A DNA stretch of 64,000 nt from Algoriphagus taiwanensis (GCF_036245645.1 NZ_BTPE01000004.1:62001-126000), one strand, 5' to 3'; shown: positions 51,030 through 59,972, counted from the stretch's first letter. Made by a program: numbers and translations. Notes: generated by a model from the letters alone, not told the origin.

Positions 51030-51045
51030 GTAAGAAGTTTTCAAT

Positions 51046-51529
51046 AGGCAGTCTCAGTAAGCAGACTGTCACGGTATTTCTCACTTGAGAATAATTGAAT
51101 TTCAGAGCTTTTTGGAACCAAATTTCTCTGGATTTTCCATCATATAGTTAAGCAGTCTGCCTATTTCAGTAGCTTCCTTGTCCAGCTCTTGAAAAATGGA
51201 GTCAGGAATGTATTTGCAGGCTAATGAAAAATTTAACCAAACCTGAGTTTCGGTATTTTCCATGTCTGCATCACTTAGCTTGGAAATAAAATGTGCTGGA
51301 TATCTTCTTTTGCGATAACCCTCTCCAATGTTTGTACAAACCGAGCGACTACTTCTACGAATCTGATCAGTAAGGGAATAAGTTTCCTCTTTTGGAAATG
51401 TTCTACTGATTTCAAAAATCCTCATTGCCAGTTTGAATGCTTTCTGGTAAACAATTAAGTCTCGATAATCCATGTTTCTCCAAATTAAGTTCTTGGGCTA
51501 AACTTCCTACTGTTAACTGTGACTGCCTA
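51046..51529. repeat. Inverted-repeat-bounded cassette carrying the four-helix-bundle gene
   Basis: TAGGCAGTCTCAGTAAGCAG at 51046-51065 and the inverse complement of TAGGCAGTCACAGTTAACAG at 51510-51529 (17 of 20 bases match) frame one gene. The gene's stop and start each lie exactly 36 nt from the inner edge of a repeat. Solo copies of the repeat occur at 45147-45166 and 61597-61624. Confidence 0.75.
51102..51473 (-). CDS. Four-helix-bundle protein (S23/23S rRNA intervening-sequence family)
   Basis: A 123-residue all-helical protein. 'YRDLIVYQKAFKLAMRIFEI', 'PKEETYSLTDQIRRSSRSVC' and 'NIGEGYRKR' are the hallmark of the S23/IVP family, which shares its fold with the Avd accessory protein of diversity-generating retroelements. 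No reverse transcriptase, variable repeat or rRNA gene is nearby. The gene sits inside a pair of imperfect inverted repeats, so it may travel or be maintained as a cassette. The function of these lone proteins is unknown; RNA or DNA binding is plausible. Confidence 0.9.
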   Translation of the reverse strand: MDYRDLIVYQKAFKLAMRIFEISRTFPKEETYSLTDQIRRSSRSVCTNIGEGYRKRRYPAHFISKLSDADMENTETQVWLNFSLACKYIPDSIFQELDKEATEIGRLLNYMMENPEKFGSKKL

Positions 51530-51535
51530 CTTATT

Positions 51536-52471
51536 TTAATGATCCCTAACCTTCAGCTTCGGGTCTTTGTCAAATTTTTCCTCTTCCAAAACTGACTGTC
51601 CCAACGTGCTCAAATCCGGTTGTCCCGCATTAATCCATGCTGTGTACCAAAAATCAGCAATCATTTTAATGGATTTGCGCATCTGTCTTTCCACCATCCC
51701 ATCTAAAGCCGTGGCATAAGCCTCGGTGAATTCTCTGGAATAAACTCGAACCGTAAGGCCATTTCGTTCCTCGTAGCTGAATTTTTGATCTTCCGGAAAT
51801 TGAGCCGTGAGCTCTCTTTCTATTCTTAGTACACTGTCTACCTGGGCATGGGCATTTGCAACTGCTTCCCAGATGGCCAGCTGAGGCTTTTCCACATATT
51901 CTGCCTTCCCCACCCAAAATGAATAATCTTTTGCCAATAATTCCGGAACCCGACTTTCCCAAAACCCATGAATTCCTTCCTGTCCGGTAAGCTGACCATT
52001 GTAGTTTTTGGTGGTATGAAGCGGCACATTCAAATCTCCTAAGTAATGACCCAAATCAGCGGAAAGTCTAAGGATTGCCGCTTTGTTCTTTTGCTCCATG
52101 GCCTTGGTCAAGCTGATAAATGTCAAATAAGCCGACCAGGGACCGATGCCGTGAGCACGGAGGGTATCCTCGGGAAACTTTTGAATGGCTTCCTGCCAAT
52201 AAATTGGGAGGATAAACAGCGCGCTGTCTCCATAATGATCCAGATCGATGTAGTGTTTTTCAGCCTCCCCCTCTACGGCATATCTTCTGCGGTCAGGGTT
52301 GACTGCCTTTTCGGTAATGAATTCCACTTCGGCTTTATAAAGGACCAACATTTCAGGCGGGAGGGAAAATACGGCTTGTCTATTGATCAGAGAATGAGCA
52401 TAAAATCCCCAAAAAGGCGGCACAAAAAAGTATGAGGTATAAAGAAAACTATAAAGAATAAAAATTTTCAT
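51536..52471 (-). CDS. Zinc-dependent phospholipase C/S1-P1-nuclease-like protein
   Basis: A 311-residue exported protein (signal about 1-15). The mature N-terminus 'WGFYAHSLINRQAV' and the later 'LGHYLGDLNVPLHTTKNYNG', 'HGFWESRVP' segments give the Trp/His/Asp/His zinc-ligand pattern of the phospholipase C/P1-nuclease superfamily. It probably cleaves phosphodiesters outside the cytoplasm; whether lipid or nucleic acid cannot be told. The ATG at 52471 is preferred over one seven codons upstream. It starts 7 nt beyond the right repeat of the four-helix cassette at its 3' end. Confidence 0.85.
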   Translation of the reverse strand: MKIFILYSFLYTSYFFVPPFWGFYAHSLINRQAVFSLPPEMLVLYKAEVEFITEKAVNPDRRRYAVEGEAEKHYIDLDHYGDSALFILPIYWQEAIQKFPEDTLRAHGIGPWSAYLTFISLTKAMEQKNKAAILRLSADLGHYLGDLNVPLHTTKNYNGQLTGQEGIHGFWESRVPELLAKDYSFWVGKAEYVEKPQLAIWEAVANAHAQVDSVLRIERELTAQFPEDQKFSYEERNGLTVRVYSREFTEAYATALDGMVERQMRKSIKMIADFWYTAWINAGQPDLSTLGQSVLEEEKFDKDPKLKVRDH

Positions 52472-52496
52472 TCCTGAATTTAGGCAAAACATTTCG

Positions 52497-52525
52497 TTTG
52501 GTGGTTTCGAAAAAATGTATCTTTG
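52497..52525 (+). promoter_or_regulatory. Upstream Bacteroidota-type promoter candidate for rpsT
   Basis: TTTG at 52497-52500, a 17-nt spacer and TATCTTTG at 52518-52525. The spacing is shorter than the ideal; it may be a second, distal rpsT promoter. Confidence 0.45.
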
Positions 52526-52600
52526 CGCTTCTGAACCCCATGTTTTTCCGAAGCATCTTCAGAAAAAGAAACCCAGTACGGAATGAATGTTTCAAATTCC

Positions 52601-52632
52601 TTTGGCAGAATTAATAATTTACAATAACTTTG
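52601..52632 (+). promoter_or_regulatory. Bacteroidota-type promoter for rpsT
   Basis: TTTG at 52601-52604, a 20-nt spacer and TAACTTTG at 52625-52632, followed by GC. This is an exact match to the phylum consensus, 50 nt before the rpsT ATG. Confidence 0.75.
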
Positions 52633-52682
52633 CACTCCAATTCGGAATAGGGGATCGTAAAGAATTTATTTAAAAACGAGAT

Positions 52683-52937
52683 ATGGCAAATCACAAATCA
52701 GCTCTGAAAAGAATTCGTGCCAACGAAGCTAAGCGTTTGAGAAACAGATATCAGGCTAAGACCACCAGAACTTTCATCAAAAGGCTTAAGGCTGCTACCG
52801 ACAAAGTAGAAGCGATGGAGCTTTACAAGAAGGTGTCTTCTATGCTGGATAAACTGGCCAAGAAGAACGTGATTCACAAGAACAACGCCAGCAACAAGAA
52901 ATCTAAATTGGCTAAATTCGTTAACGCGATAGCTTAA
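52683..52937 (+). CDS. rpsT: 30S ribosomal protein S20
   Basis: An 84-residue, very basic helical protein that binds the 5' domain of 16S rRNA. 'ANHKSALKRIRANEAKRLRN' at the start and 'HKNNASNKKSKLAKFVNAI' at the end are standard. It has its own promoter and terminator. Confidence 0.97.
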   Translation: MANHKSALKRIRANEAKRLRNRYQAKTTRTFIKRLKAATDKVEAMELYKKVSSMLDKLAKKNVIHKNNASNKKSKLAKFVNAIA

Positions 52938-52959
52938 TCTTTGGTACCATTTTGCATGC

Positions 52960-52990
52960 AAAACCTCGGGATTTCCCCGGGGTTTTTTTT
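52960..52990 (+). terminator. Rho-independent terminator of rpsT
   Basis: AACCTCGGG-atttc-CCCGGGGTT followed by TTTTTT, 24 nt after the stop. Confidence 0.9.
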
Positions 52991-53030
52991 ATGCCTTTTT
53001 CTAACTAAATTTCATTTCACTTTTTAATAA

Positions 53031-53732
53031 ATGCCTATGGATCAATACTTATCCACCAAAATCTCAGAGTTGGCTGAAGAGGACCGGCCAAGAGAAAAAC
53101 TCCTTTTAAAGGGGAAATCCGCTTTGACAGATGCTGAGTTGATTGCCATTTTGATTGGTTCGGGTACCCGGACCATGAGTGCCGTCGATCTCTCCCGGAT
53201 GATCCTCCGCAATGTCAATCATGACTTATCTGCTTTGGCAAGGCTATCGGTCAAGGACTTGATGAAATTCAAAGGCATTGGAGAGGCCAAAGCCATTTCC
53301 ATAGTCAGTGCGATGGAGCTAGGTCGTAGGAGAAAAGATCAGGAGCCTCCTGTCAAGTACAAAATCTCCTCTTCAAAGGATGCCTATGACCTGATGAGGC
53401 CAGAGCTGTATGATGAAGTGGTGGAATATTTTTACCTGATTTTATTGACCCGATCCAACCATGTGATCAAAAAGCAGTTGATCAGTCAGGGAGGCACAGC
53501 AGGGACTGTAGTCGATCCCAAAATGGTCTTTAAGATAGCTATGGAGCATATGGCCCAGTCCATTATCCTTGTTCATAATCATCCAAGTGGGTCCACTAGT
53601 CCTTCCGAGCAGGATAAGAGGCTTACCGAACGGCTTGTCAGAATCGGAAGAGATTTGGATTTGGCAGTGGTAGACCATGTGATTTACTCCGATCATGGCT
53701 ATTTTAGCTTCGCCGATGAAGGCATCCTTTGA
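53031..53732 (+). CDS. radC: RadC family JAB-domain protein
   Basis: A 233-residue protein with an N-terminal helix-hairpin-helix part (about 60-95, 'MKFKGIGEAKAISIVSAMEL') and a C-terminal JAB/MPN metalloprotease-like domain whose zinc ligands are His182, His184 and Asp195 in 'VHNHPSGSTSPSEQD'. Despite the name, a direct role in DNA repair is not established. It lies 3 nt before the DUF1684 gene and the two are probably co-transcribed. Confidence 0.93.
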   Translation: MPMDQYLSTKISELAEEDRPREKLLLKGKSALTDAELIAILIGSGTRTMSAVDLSRMILRNVNHDLSALARLSVKDLMKFKGIGEAKAISIVSAMELGRRRKDQEPPVKYKISSSKDAYDLMRPELYDEVVEYFYLILLTRSNHVIKKQLISQGGTAGTVVDPKMVFKIAMEHMAQSIILVHNHPSGSTSPSEQDKRLTERLVRIGRDLDLAVVDHVIYSDHGYFSFADEGIL

Positions 53733-53735
53733 TTT

Positions 53736-54353
53736 ATGAAAACTAACCAGATTATTCTTCTTGTAGTAGGAATAGTAGTGATTTCGGCAGTAGCATACAT
53801 GTTTACAGCTGCTGAAAGCCCCGAAGCCTACATTGAAAAAATTGAAAAAGAGCGGGAGAGGCAGTTTAAATATCTTCGCTTCAATGTGGAATCTCCGCTT
53901 ACCGAAGATCAAAAGCGGAACCTCCAAACCTTAACCTTTTACGAGATCAATCCAGAATACAAGGTGAAGGCTAGACTTACGCCTATAGAGAGTAAAAAAG
54001 TCCGCCAAGTACCCATGACTGACGGCTCCACAGAGCGGTATATCGAGCATTCCTATGCTGAATTTGAATTGGGAGGAAAGACCAATAAGCTGCTTCTTTT
54101 ACAGTCCGTCAGCGAGAGTGACATGCGAAATTTCTTTTTGGCCTTTGCAGACGAGACAAGTGGGAGAGAGACCTATGGAGGAGGGCGCTATCTCAATGTC
54201 CGTCAGGATGGGAAAAACAGCATCACCATTGATTTCAATCTAGCCTACAATCCCTACTGCGCCTACAACCCCGACTATGCCTGTCCTTTGCCTCCAAAAG
54301 AGAATCTGCTGACCATATCTATCGAGGCAGGAGAGAAAAATTATGATAAATAA
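53736..54353 (+). CDS. DUF1684 protein
   Basis: A 205-residue protein with an N-terminal transmembrane anchor (about 6-24) and a DUF1684 domain. 'FKYLRFNVESPLTEDQKRN', 'LTFYEINPEYKVKARL', 'GRETYGGGRYLNV' and the terminal 'FNLAYNPYCAYNPDYACPLP' with two Cys are the family marks. The function is unknown; it faces the periplasm by prediction. It follows radC directly. Confidence 0.88.
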   Translation: MKTNQIILLVVGIVVISAVAYMFTAAESPEAYIEKIEKERERQFKYLRFNVESPLTEDQKRNLQTLTFYEINPEYKVKARLTPIESKKVRQVPMTDGSTERYIEHSYAEFELGGKTNKLLLLQSVSESDMRNFFLAFADETSGRETYGGGRYLNVRQDGKNSITIDFNLAYNPYCAYNPDYACPLPPKENLLTISIEAGEKNYDK

Positions 54354-54453
54354 TCCTGCCCTCCTGCAATTCTTTTAAATTTGCTCATTGCTTTCTAAGG
54401 TGCTTTTGCACCTTTTTTCTTAACCATCGGAGCATCTCCGAGAATGAAAACTT

Positions 54454-56868
54454 ATGAAAATCTCGATTAATCGACTTAAAGAATACATTTCTCTAACTGA
54501 AAGCCCAGAAGAAATCGCTGCACTTTTGACTCAATCAGGTCTTGAGGTGGAAGCTGTGGAGGAATTTCAATCCCTTCCAGGAGGCTTGGAGGGCATCGTA
54601 ATCGGCGAGGTGCTGACTTGCGAAAAGCATCCTGATGCGGATAAGCTAAGCATTACCACGGTGGATATCGGAACAGGTACACCATCGCACATTGTCTGCG
54701 GAGCTTCCAATGTCGCTGCTGGACAGAAAGTAGTTGTGGCTACAGTCGGGGCTATGCTGTATCCGACACAAGGAGAACCTTTTGAAATCAAAAAAGCAAA
54801 AATCCGGGGTCAAGTTTCCGAAGGGATGATCTGCGCAGAGGACGAAATCGGCATTGGGACTTCCCATGCAGGGATTATGGTTTTGGATACCGATTTGCCC
54901 AATGGGATCCCCGCTTCGGCCTACTTTGAGGTGGAAAATGATTCCGTGCTGGAGATCGGATTGACGCCGAATCGTGCGGACGCTGCATCTCACTTAGGCG
55001 TAGCCCGTGATTTGAAAGCCCTTCTCCAACGCCCTATTTGCCTCCCTGCCGAAAAGGAACTGAACATCGAGTCTGCTGGACCATCCATCTCTGTGGAGGT
55101 GGAAGATGCCAATGACTGTCCGAGATATGCAGGGGTGGTTATTTCTGATTTGAAAGTAGGACCATCTCCTCAGTGGTTGCAAAATTTCCTACGCGCCTTG
55201 GACTTGGAGCCGATCAATAACGTGGTGGACATTACCAATTTCATTCTCCACGATTTGGGTCAGCCGCTGCATGCATTTGATGCGGATAAGATTTCAGGAA
55301 GAAAAATCATAGTGAAAAAACTCGCTAAAGGGACTTCGTTTGTCACATTGGATGAAAAAGAGCGAAAGCTTTCCGGAGAGGAATTGATGATTTGTGATTC
55401 GGAAGGTGGGATGTGTATTGCAGGGATTTTCGGCGGAAAAGGGTCTGGGGTTAGCGATCAGACTACCACCATTTTCCTTGAATCCGCCTATTTCTCACCG
55501 GATGTGATCCGAAAAGGTTCTCAATATCACGGTTTGAAAACTGACGCTTCTTTCCGTTTCGAAAGAGGAACAGATCCGAATATTCCTGTCTATGCGATCA
55601 AAAAGGCAGTCTCCTTACTTCAGGAAATTGCCGGAGGGAAAGTCGTTTCTGAAATCATCGACTTGTACCCCAATCCAGTTCAGGACTTCGAGGTAGAGGT
55701 AGCCTTTGCTCGAATCAATAGGCTGATCGGAAAAGCAATCGAACCCAAGGAGGTGAAAACCATCCTGGAAAGCTTGGATATTCGGGTAGTAAATGAGACT
55801 GAGGAAGGGTTTACGGCCATGGTGAAGCCTTATCGGGTGGATGTGACACGGGAGGCAGATATCATTGAAGAGATCCTAAGGATTCACGGCTTTCAGCAAG
55901 TTGCTTTGGCTGAAAATCTCAGCACAGACTACCTGGCCGAGCATCCGGTTAAAGACTTGAACAAACTCCAGTATCGTCTTACTGAAATGCTGGCTGGAAA
56001 TGGCTACTTCGAGCTGATTACCAATTCCCTGACTAAGCCTCAATATGCCGAGAAATCCGGCTTTTTGGATCCAGCGCTCAATGTGGAGATCTACAATAAG
56101 CTGAGTGAAGACTTGGGTGTCATGCGTCAGACCCTGCTCTTTTCAGGACTTGAGGTGATGGCACACAATATCAACCGGCGACAGACAGATGTGAAAGGAT
56201 TTGAGTTTGGGACAGTCTATCAAAAAACCTCCGAAGGCTATCAGGAAGGCAGGAGATTGGCAATTTTCCATTCAGGAAATCGTTCTGCTGAAAGCTGGAT
56301 CGAATCTGCAAAACCATTTGGCTTTGCGGATCTCTATGCTACCGTAGAGCGGATTCTTGAAAAACTCAATGTGCAGGTGACTCAGGTGACTCCGGTAGAA
56401 GCTTTGCCTTTTGCCTATGGATTGGAATTGAAGTTGGGAGAAAAAGTAGTGGCTACTTTGGGCTTGGTGGATGATAAAATCCTCAAGCTGGCAGAAGTGA
56501 GGCAGGAGGTGTGGTATGCTGATTTGAACTGGGATTTGCTATGCAAAAAAGCATCCGGACTCAAGCGCTATCAGGAAATCTCCAAATTCCCTGAGGTAAG
56601 GAGAGATCTTTCTCTAGTCATTGATAAGGGAATCACCTACGATCAGGTCAAGGCAGTGGCAGAAAAAGCCGGAGGTAAGCTCTTGAGAAGAATCGGAGTG
56701 TTTGATGTCTATCAGGGAGATAAGATTGATTCAGGTAAGAAAGCCTATGCCCTGAGCTTTATCTTGCAGGATCAGGAAAATACCCTGACCGACAAGGTAA
56801 TTGACAAAACAATGAGTAAATTGATCCAAGCCTTTCAGGAACAAGTGGGGGCTGTCATCAGAAGTTGA
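54454..56868 (+). CDS. pheT: Phenylalanyl-tRNA synthetase beta subunit
   Basis: An 804-residue beta subunit of the heterotetrameric synthetase. Domains in order: an N-terminal part with the tRNA-binding OB fold (about 40-150, 'VVATVGAMLYPTQGEPFEIK'), the B3/B4 editing region (about 205-400, 'NNVVDITNFILHDLGQPLHAFD'), the B5 domain (about 405-475), the catalytic-like module (about 480-690) and the C-terminal anticodon-binding FDX-ACB domain (about 710-804, 'FPEVRRDLSLVID'). The alpha subunit pheS is not in this window. It is 3 nt upstream of a zapB-like gene. Confidence 0.97.
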   Translation: MKISINRLKEYISLTESPEEIAALLTQSGLEVEAVEEFQSLPGGLEGIVIGEVLTCEKHPDADKLSITTVDIGTGTPSHIVCGASNVAAGQKVVVATVGAMLYPTQGEPFEIKKAKIRGQVSEGMICAEDEIGIGTSHAGIMVLDTDLPNGIPASAYFEVENDSVLEIGLTPNRADAASHLGVARDLKALLQRPICLPAEKELNIESAGPSISVEVEDANDCPRYAGVVISDLKVGPSPQWLQNFLRALDLEPINNVVDITNFILHDLGQPLHAFDADKISGRKIIVKKLAKGTSFVTLDEKERKLSGEELMICDSEGGMCIAGIFGGKGSGVSDQTTTIFLESAYFSPDVIRKGSQYHGLKTDASFRFERGTDPNIPVYAIKKAVSLLQEIAGGKVVSEIIDLYPNPVQDFEVEVAFARINRLIGKAIEPKEVKTILESLDIRVVNETEEGFTAMVKPYRVDVTREADIIEEILRIHGFQQVALAENLSTDYLAEHPVKDLNKLQYRLTEMLAGNGYFELITNSLTKPQYAEKSGFLDPALNVEIYNKLSEDLGVMRQTLLFSGLEVMAHNINRRQTDVKGFEFGTVYQKTSEGYQEGRRLAIFHSGNRSAESWIESAKPFGFADLYATVERILEKLNVQVTQVTPVEALPFAYGLELKLGEKVVATLGLVDDKILKLAEVRQEVWYADLNWDLLCKKASGLKRYQEISKFPEVRRDLSLVIDKGITYDQVKAVAEKAGGKLLRRIGVFDVYQGDKIDSGKKAYALSFILQDQENTLTDKVIDKTMSKLIQAFQEQVGAVIRS

Positions 56869-56870
56869 AA

Positions 56871-57155
56871 ATGATACACGAGGAACTGCAAAAACTGGAG
56901 AAACTGGCCGTGCAGGCTGGAAAAAAAATCGAGGCTTTGTCTGCTGAAAATCAGGAGCTAAAAGCCCGTCTTTCTCTTCTGGAGGGAGAAATTCAGGAAA
57001 AAGAGCAGGAAATCCATCATTTTAAAAATAAGATTAAAATTAGTAACATTGTGGATAACCGACCGGTGAGTCCAGAGGATGCCACCGAAATGAGTGACTT
57101 AATCAATAATTATATACAAGAAATAGATCATTTGATCACTTATCTGTCCGAATGA
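56871..57155 (+). CDS. ZapB-like coiled-coil protein
   Basis: A 94-residue protein. The N-terminal two thirds is a coiled coil with clear heptads ('LQKLEKLAVQAGKKIEALSA', 'LLEGEIQEKEQEIHHFK'), followed by 'INNYIQEIDHLITYLSE'. A TTG three codons earlier overlaps the pheT stop; the ATG at 56871 is preferred. It ends 1 nt before zapA. Cell-division coiled-coil partners often sit beside zapA, so a divisome role is likely but inferred. Confidence 0.75.
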   Translation: MIHEELQKLEKLAVQAGKKIEALSAENQELKARLSLLEGEIQEKEQEIHHFKNKIKISNIVDNRPVSPEDATEMSDLINNYIQEIDHLITYLSE

Positions 57156-57156
57156 A

Positions 57157-57441
57157 ATGGAGACGCTGGCAATCAGAGTGAAAATTGGGGACAGGGAATA
57201 TCCCATGCGAGTCAAGCCGGAAGACGAGGCGAAAATTCGGCATGCTGGAAAACTGATTAATGAAAAATTGAGGAAATATAAGGCGGAGTTTGGCCTGGAT
57301 GATGCGACTGACCTTTTGGCTATGGTGGCCTTTGATTGTATGGTTGAATCTCTGGAAACCAACGAAGTCAATGCAGAAGACTCTGAGCATATTCAGCGGA
57401 GTCTATCCCATATTTCAGCTTTGCTGAGCAAAGCAGTCTAA
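57157..57441 (+). CDS. zapA: Cell division protein ZapA
   Basis: A 94-residue ZapA-family protein that binds and bundles FtsZ filaments. 'AIRVKIGDREYPMRV' forms the head domain and 'DATDLLAMVAFDCMVESLE' begins the helix of the dimerising coiled coil. It follows the ZapB-like gene with 1 nt between, and rny starts 66 nt later. I searched this short gap for a 6S RNA, which accompanies zapA in some bacteria, and saw none. Confidence 0.9.
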   Translation: METLAIRVKIGDREYPMRVKPEDEAKIRHAGKLINEKLRKYKAEFGLDDATDLLAMVAFDCMVESLETNEVNAEDSEHIQRSLSHISALLSKAV

Positions 57442-57507
57442 TTATTGACACCCACTCTTTTCTAGCAATTCTTTGGGCCGGTAGGGATCCAATATATAAA
57501 TAACCCT

Positions 57508-59073
57508 ATGGCAGACGTACTATTTATCATCCTTGCAGCCCTGGCGGGGCTTGGTGGGGGTGCCGCTTTGGCGGGATTTTTCATTAAGAATAAACACGCA
57601 AAACTGGAAGAGGAGACTAAAGAAAGAGTCAAATCCATGATTCGTGAGGCAGAATTGAATGCCGAGTCGATCAAAAAGGACAGGATACTCGAAGCAAAAG
57701 AGAAGTTCCTGAAAATGAAGGCTGAGTTTGATGAGGAGATGAGCAACAAGAAAAACATCATCATCACCAACGAAAACAAGGTCAAGCAGCTGCAGCAGCA
57801 GGTAGCTAAAGAACAAGAGCAAGTCAAGAGGAAAGAAGCAGAACTGGACAGCAAGAAAGAAAATCTCAATGCCCAGCTTCACGCCGTTCAGGTGAAAAAA
57901 GAGGAACTGGATCGGGTGACTAATCAGCGAATCGCGGACTTGGAGAAAATCGCCGGATTGACCCGAGAGGAAGCCAAAGAGCAGTTGGTTCAAATGCTGA
58001 CCGAGGAGGCGAGAACCAAAGCTTCTTCCCAGATGAAGGACATTTTGGATGAAGCCAAACTGACCGCCACAAAACAGGCGAAGAAGATTGTTTTGGATAC
58101 CATCCAAAGGACCGCTACCGAGCACGCCGTAGAAAACTGCGTGTCCGTATTCAACATCGAAAGTGACGACATCAAAGGAAAAATCATCGGTCGTGAGGGA
58201 AGAAATATCCGGACTCTCGAGGCTGCTACAGGTGTCGAAATTGTAGTGGATGATACGCCTGAAGCGATTATTATTTCTGGCTTTGATCCCGTGAGAAGAG
58301 AAATTGCCCGGCTTTCCCTGCACCGTTTGGTTCAGGACGGAAGAATTCACCCTGCCCGAATCGAGGAAGTGGTAGCCAAGACTGAGAAAAATATCGAAGA
58401 GGAAATCGTTGAAATCGGAGAGCGAACTTGTATTGATCTGGGAATTCACGGATTGCATCCAGAGCTGATCAAAATGGTTGGAAGGATGAGATTCCGCTCT
58501 TCCTACGGACAAAACCTTCTTCAGCACTCTAGAGAAGTTGCCAAACTTGCCGCTACCATGGCAGCCGAAATGGGCCTCAATGCCAAGCTTGCCAAGCGAG
58601 CTGGATTGCTACATGACATCGGAAAAGTATGGCCGGAAGAGCAGGAATTGCCTCATGCAATCCTTGGAATGGAATTGGCCAAGCGCTACAAAGAGCATCC
58701 GGAAATCTGCAATGCTATCGGTGCTCACCACGATGAGATTGAGATGACCTCTATGATTTCTCCGATTGTTCAGGCTTCGGACGCGATCTCAGGTTCCAGA
58801 CCGGGCGCCCGTCGCGAGATCATGGATAGCTACATCAAGCGATTGAAGGAATTGGAAGATTTGGCTCTCGGCTTTGACGGTGTCAACAAGTGCTTTGCAA
58901 TGCAGGCTGGACGTGAGCTCAGAATTTTGGTCGATGCAGACCACGTGGACGATCAGACTGCTAGTAAGCTTTCCTTCGATATTTCACAGAAAATAGAAAA
59001 GGAAATGCAATACCCTGGACAGATTAAAATCACGGTTATCCGTGAAATGAGAGCGGTCAATTACGCCCGATAA
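57508..59073 (+). CDS. rny: Ribonuclease Y
   Basis: A 521-residue membrane-anchored endoribonuclease that starts mRNA decay. The order is an N-terminal transmembrane helix (about 4-24), a long coiled coil (about 30-190), a KH RNA-binding domain (about 212-275, 'IIGREGRNIRTLEAATGVEI') and an HD domain with the metal site 'LLHDIGKVWPEE' and 'GAHHDEIEM'. The length and order are standard. A terminator hairpin lies 20 nt after the stop. Confidence 0.96.
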   Translation: MADVLFIILAALAGLGGGAALAGFFIKNKHAKLEEETKERVKSMIREAELNAESIKKDRILEAKEKFLKMKAEFDEEMSNKKNIIITNENKVKQLQQQVAKEQEQVKRKEAELDSKKENLNAQLHAVQVKKEELDRVTNQRIADLEKIAGLTREEAKEQLVQMLTEEARTKASSQMKDILDEAKLTATKQAKKIVLDTIQRTATEHAVENCVSVFNIESDDIKGKIIGREGRNIRTLEAATGVEIVVDDTPEAIIISGFDPVRREIARLSLHRLVQDGRIHPARIEEVVAKTEKNIEEEIVEIGERTCIDLGIHGLHPELIKMVGRMRFRSSYGQNLLQHSREVAKLAATMAAEMGLNAKLAKRAGLLHDIGKVWPEEQELPHAILGMELAKRYKEHPEICNAIGAHHDEIEMTSMISPIVQASDAISGSRPGARREIMDSYIKRLKELEDLALGFDGVNKCFAMQAGRELRILVDADHVDDQTASKLSFDISQKIEKEMQYPGQIKITVIREMRAVNYAR

Positions 59074-59092
59074 TCTTACCATTGCATATCCC

Positions 59093-59128
59093 GAAAATGG
59101 CAATTACCTTAGGTGATTGCCATTTTTA
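59093..59128 (+). terminator. Rho-independent terminator of rny
   Basis: AAAATGGCAATTACC-tta-GGTGATTGCCATTTTT: a 15-bp stem with one T-G pair and a T-run. It overlaps the upstream end of the next open frame, which argues that the next gene starts after it. Confidence 0.88.
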
Positions 59129-59135
59129 TTTGCAC

Positions 59136-59882
59136 ATGTTTGGATCCCACCTTTTCATTGACCTGATCAATCAGGCCAGATGGAGGCTTTTCCCCAGGAA
59201 AGTTTCTTTTGAAGAAGTACGATTTTTGGAGCAACACTTCTATTATTTCGCTCAGCTGAGAAATCCCCACAAAAGGGAATTTATTCATAGGCTGGAGACG
59301 ATTTTATCCAGCAAGCGATTTCTGGGAAGAGGAGGATTGGAGGAGGTGACGACAGAAATGGAGCTATTGATCGGAGCGACGATCACCATGGTTGTTTTTG
59401 GGTGGAAAAGTCTCAGATTGGCTCATTTCCATACCATTTTGGTTTATCCCAATACCTATTACAGTACGATCAACAAGATTTATCATCGGGGAGAGGTTAA
59501 TCCCAAGCATGGCTTGATTGTCATTTCCTGGCGGTGCTTTGTAGAAGGTTTGGCAGACAAATCGGATGGGATCAACCTTGGAATCCATGAAGTAGCCCAT
59601 GCCTTGAAATTAGCCAATTGGATTCAAAATGACGGGGAAAGGGAATTCAGCCCCCAAGCTTGGAAAGAGTACTCTAAATGGGTTCCTGGGGAACTCGCAA
59701 AAGTGAAAAGTGGCCAAGGTACTTTTTTCAGAGAAAGTGCTGGCTTAAACGAGCATGAGTTTTTTGCAGTAGCCCTAGAGAACTTCTTCGAGAGAAGCCG
59801 GGAATTCAAAGAGTACCATGCTCAGCTCTATCAGTCTCTCGTGCAGCTGCTTAGACAGGATCCTTTGGTTTTGATGGGTTAA
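59136..59882 (+). CDS. MtfA-like zinc peptidase (M90 family)
   Basis: A 248-residue protein with the metallopeptidase motif 'NLGIHEVAHAL' (HExxH, His-Glu-Val-Ala-His) and a further acidic residue in 'GLNEHEFFAVALENFFERS'. This is the layout of MtfA, which in E. coli binds the glucose repressor Mlc. The frame is open from TTG 59082, but that segment is the rny terminator, so the ATG at 59136 is chosen. There is no signal peptide, so the protein is probably cytosolic. Confidence 0.82.
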   Translation: MFGSHLFIDLINQARWRLFPRKVSFEEVRFLEQHFYYFAQLRNPHKREFIHRLETILSSKRFLGRGGLEEVTTEMELLIGATITMVVFGWKSLRLAHFHTILVYPNTYYSTINKIYHRGEVNPKHGLIVISWRCFVEGLADKSDGINLGIHEVAHALKLANWIQNDGEREFSPQAWKEYSKWVPGELAKVKSGQGTFFRESAGLNEHEFFAVALENFFERSREFKEYHAQLYQSLVQLLRQDPLVLMG

Positions 59883-59972
59883 TAATTAATTGGGTTTTTA
59901 GTAAATTTGGTTTAAAGTATATTGAATAATTGCAAATAAGTGATGTGGTTAGCTGCCTAAAAAGCATAAAAA

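Noticed and set aside
57442..57507. 6S RNA next to zapA
   Set aside because: The gap is only 66 nt, too short for 6S RNA, and shows no long central-bulge hairpin.
57520..58527. 335-codon open frame on the - strand across rny
   Set aside because: Antisense to the RNase Y coiled coil and KH domain; Phe/Leu-rich translation typical of a reversed Lys/Glu-rich gene.
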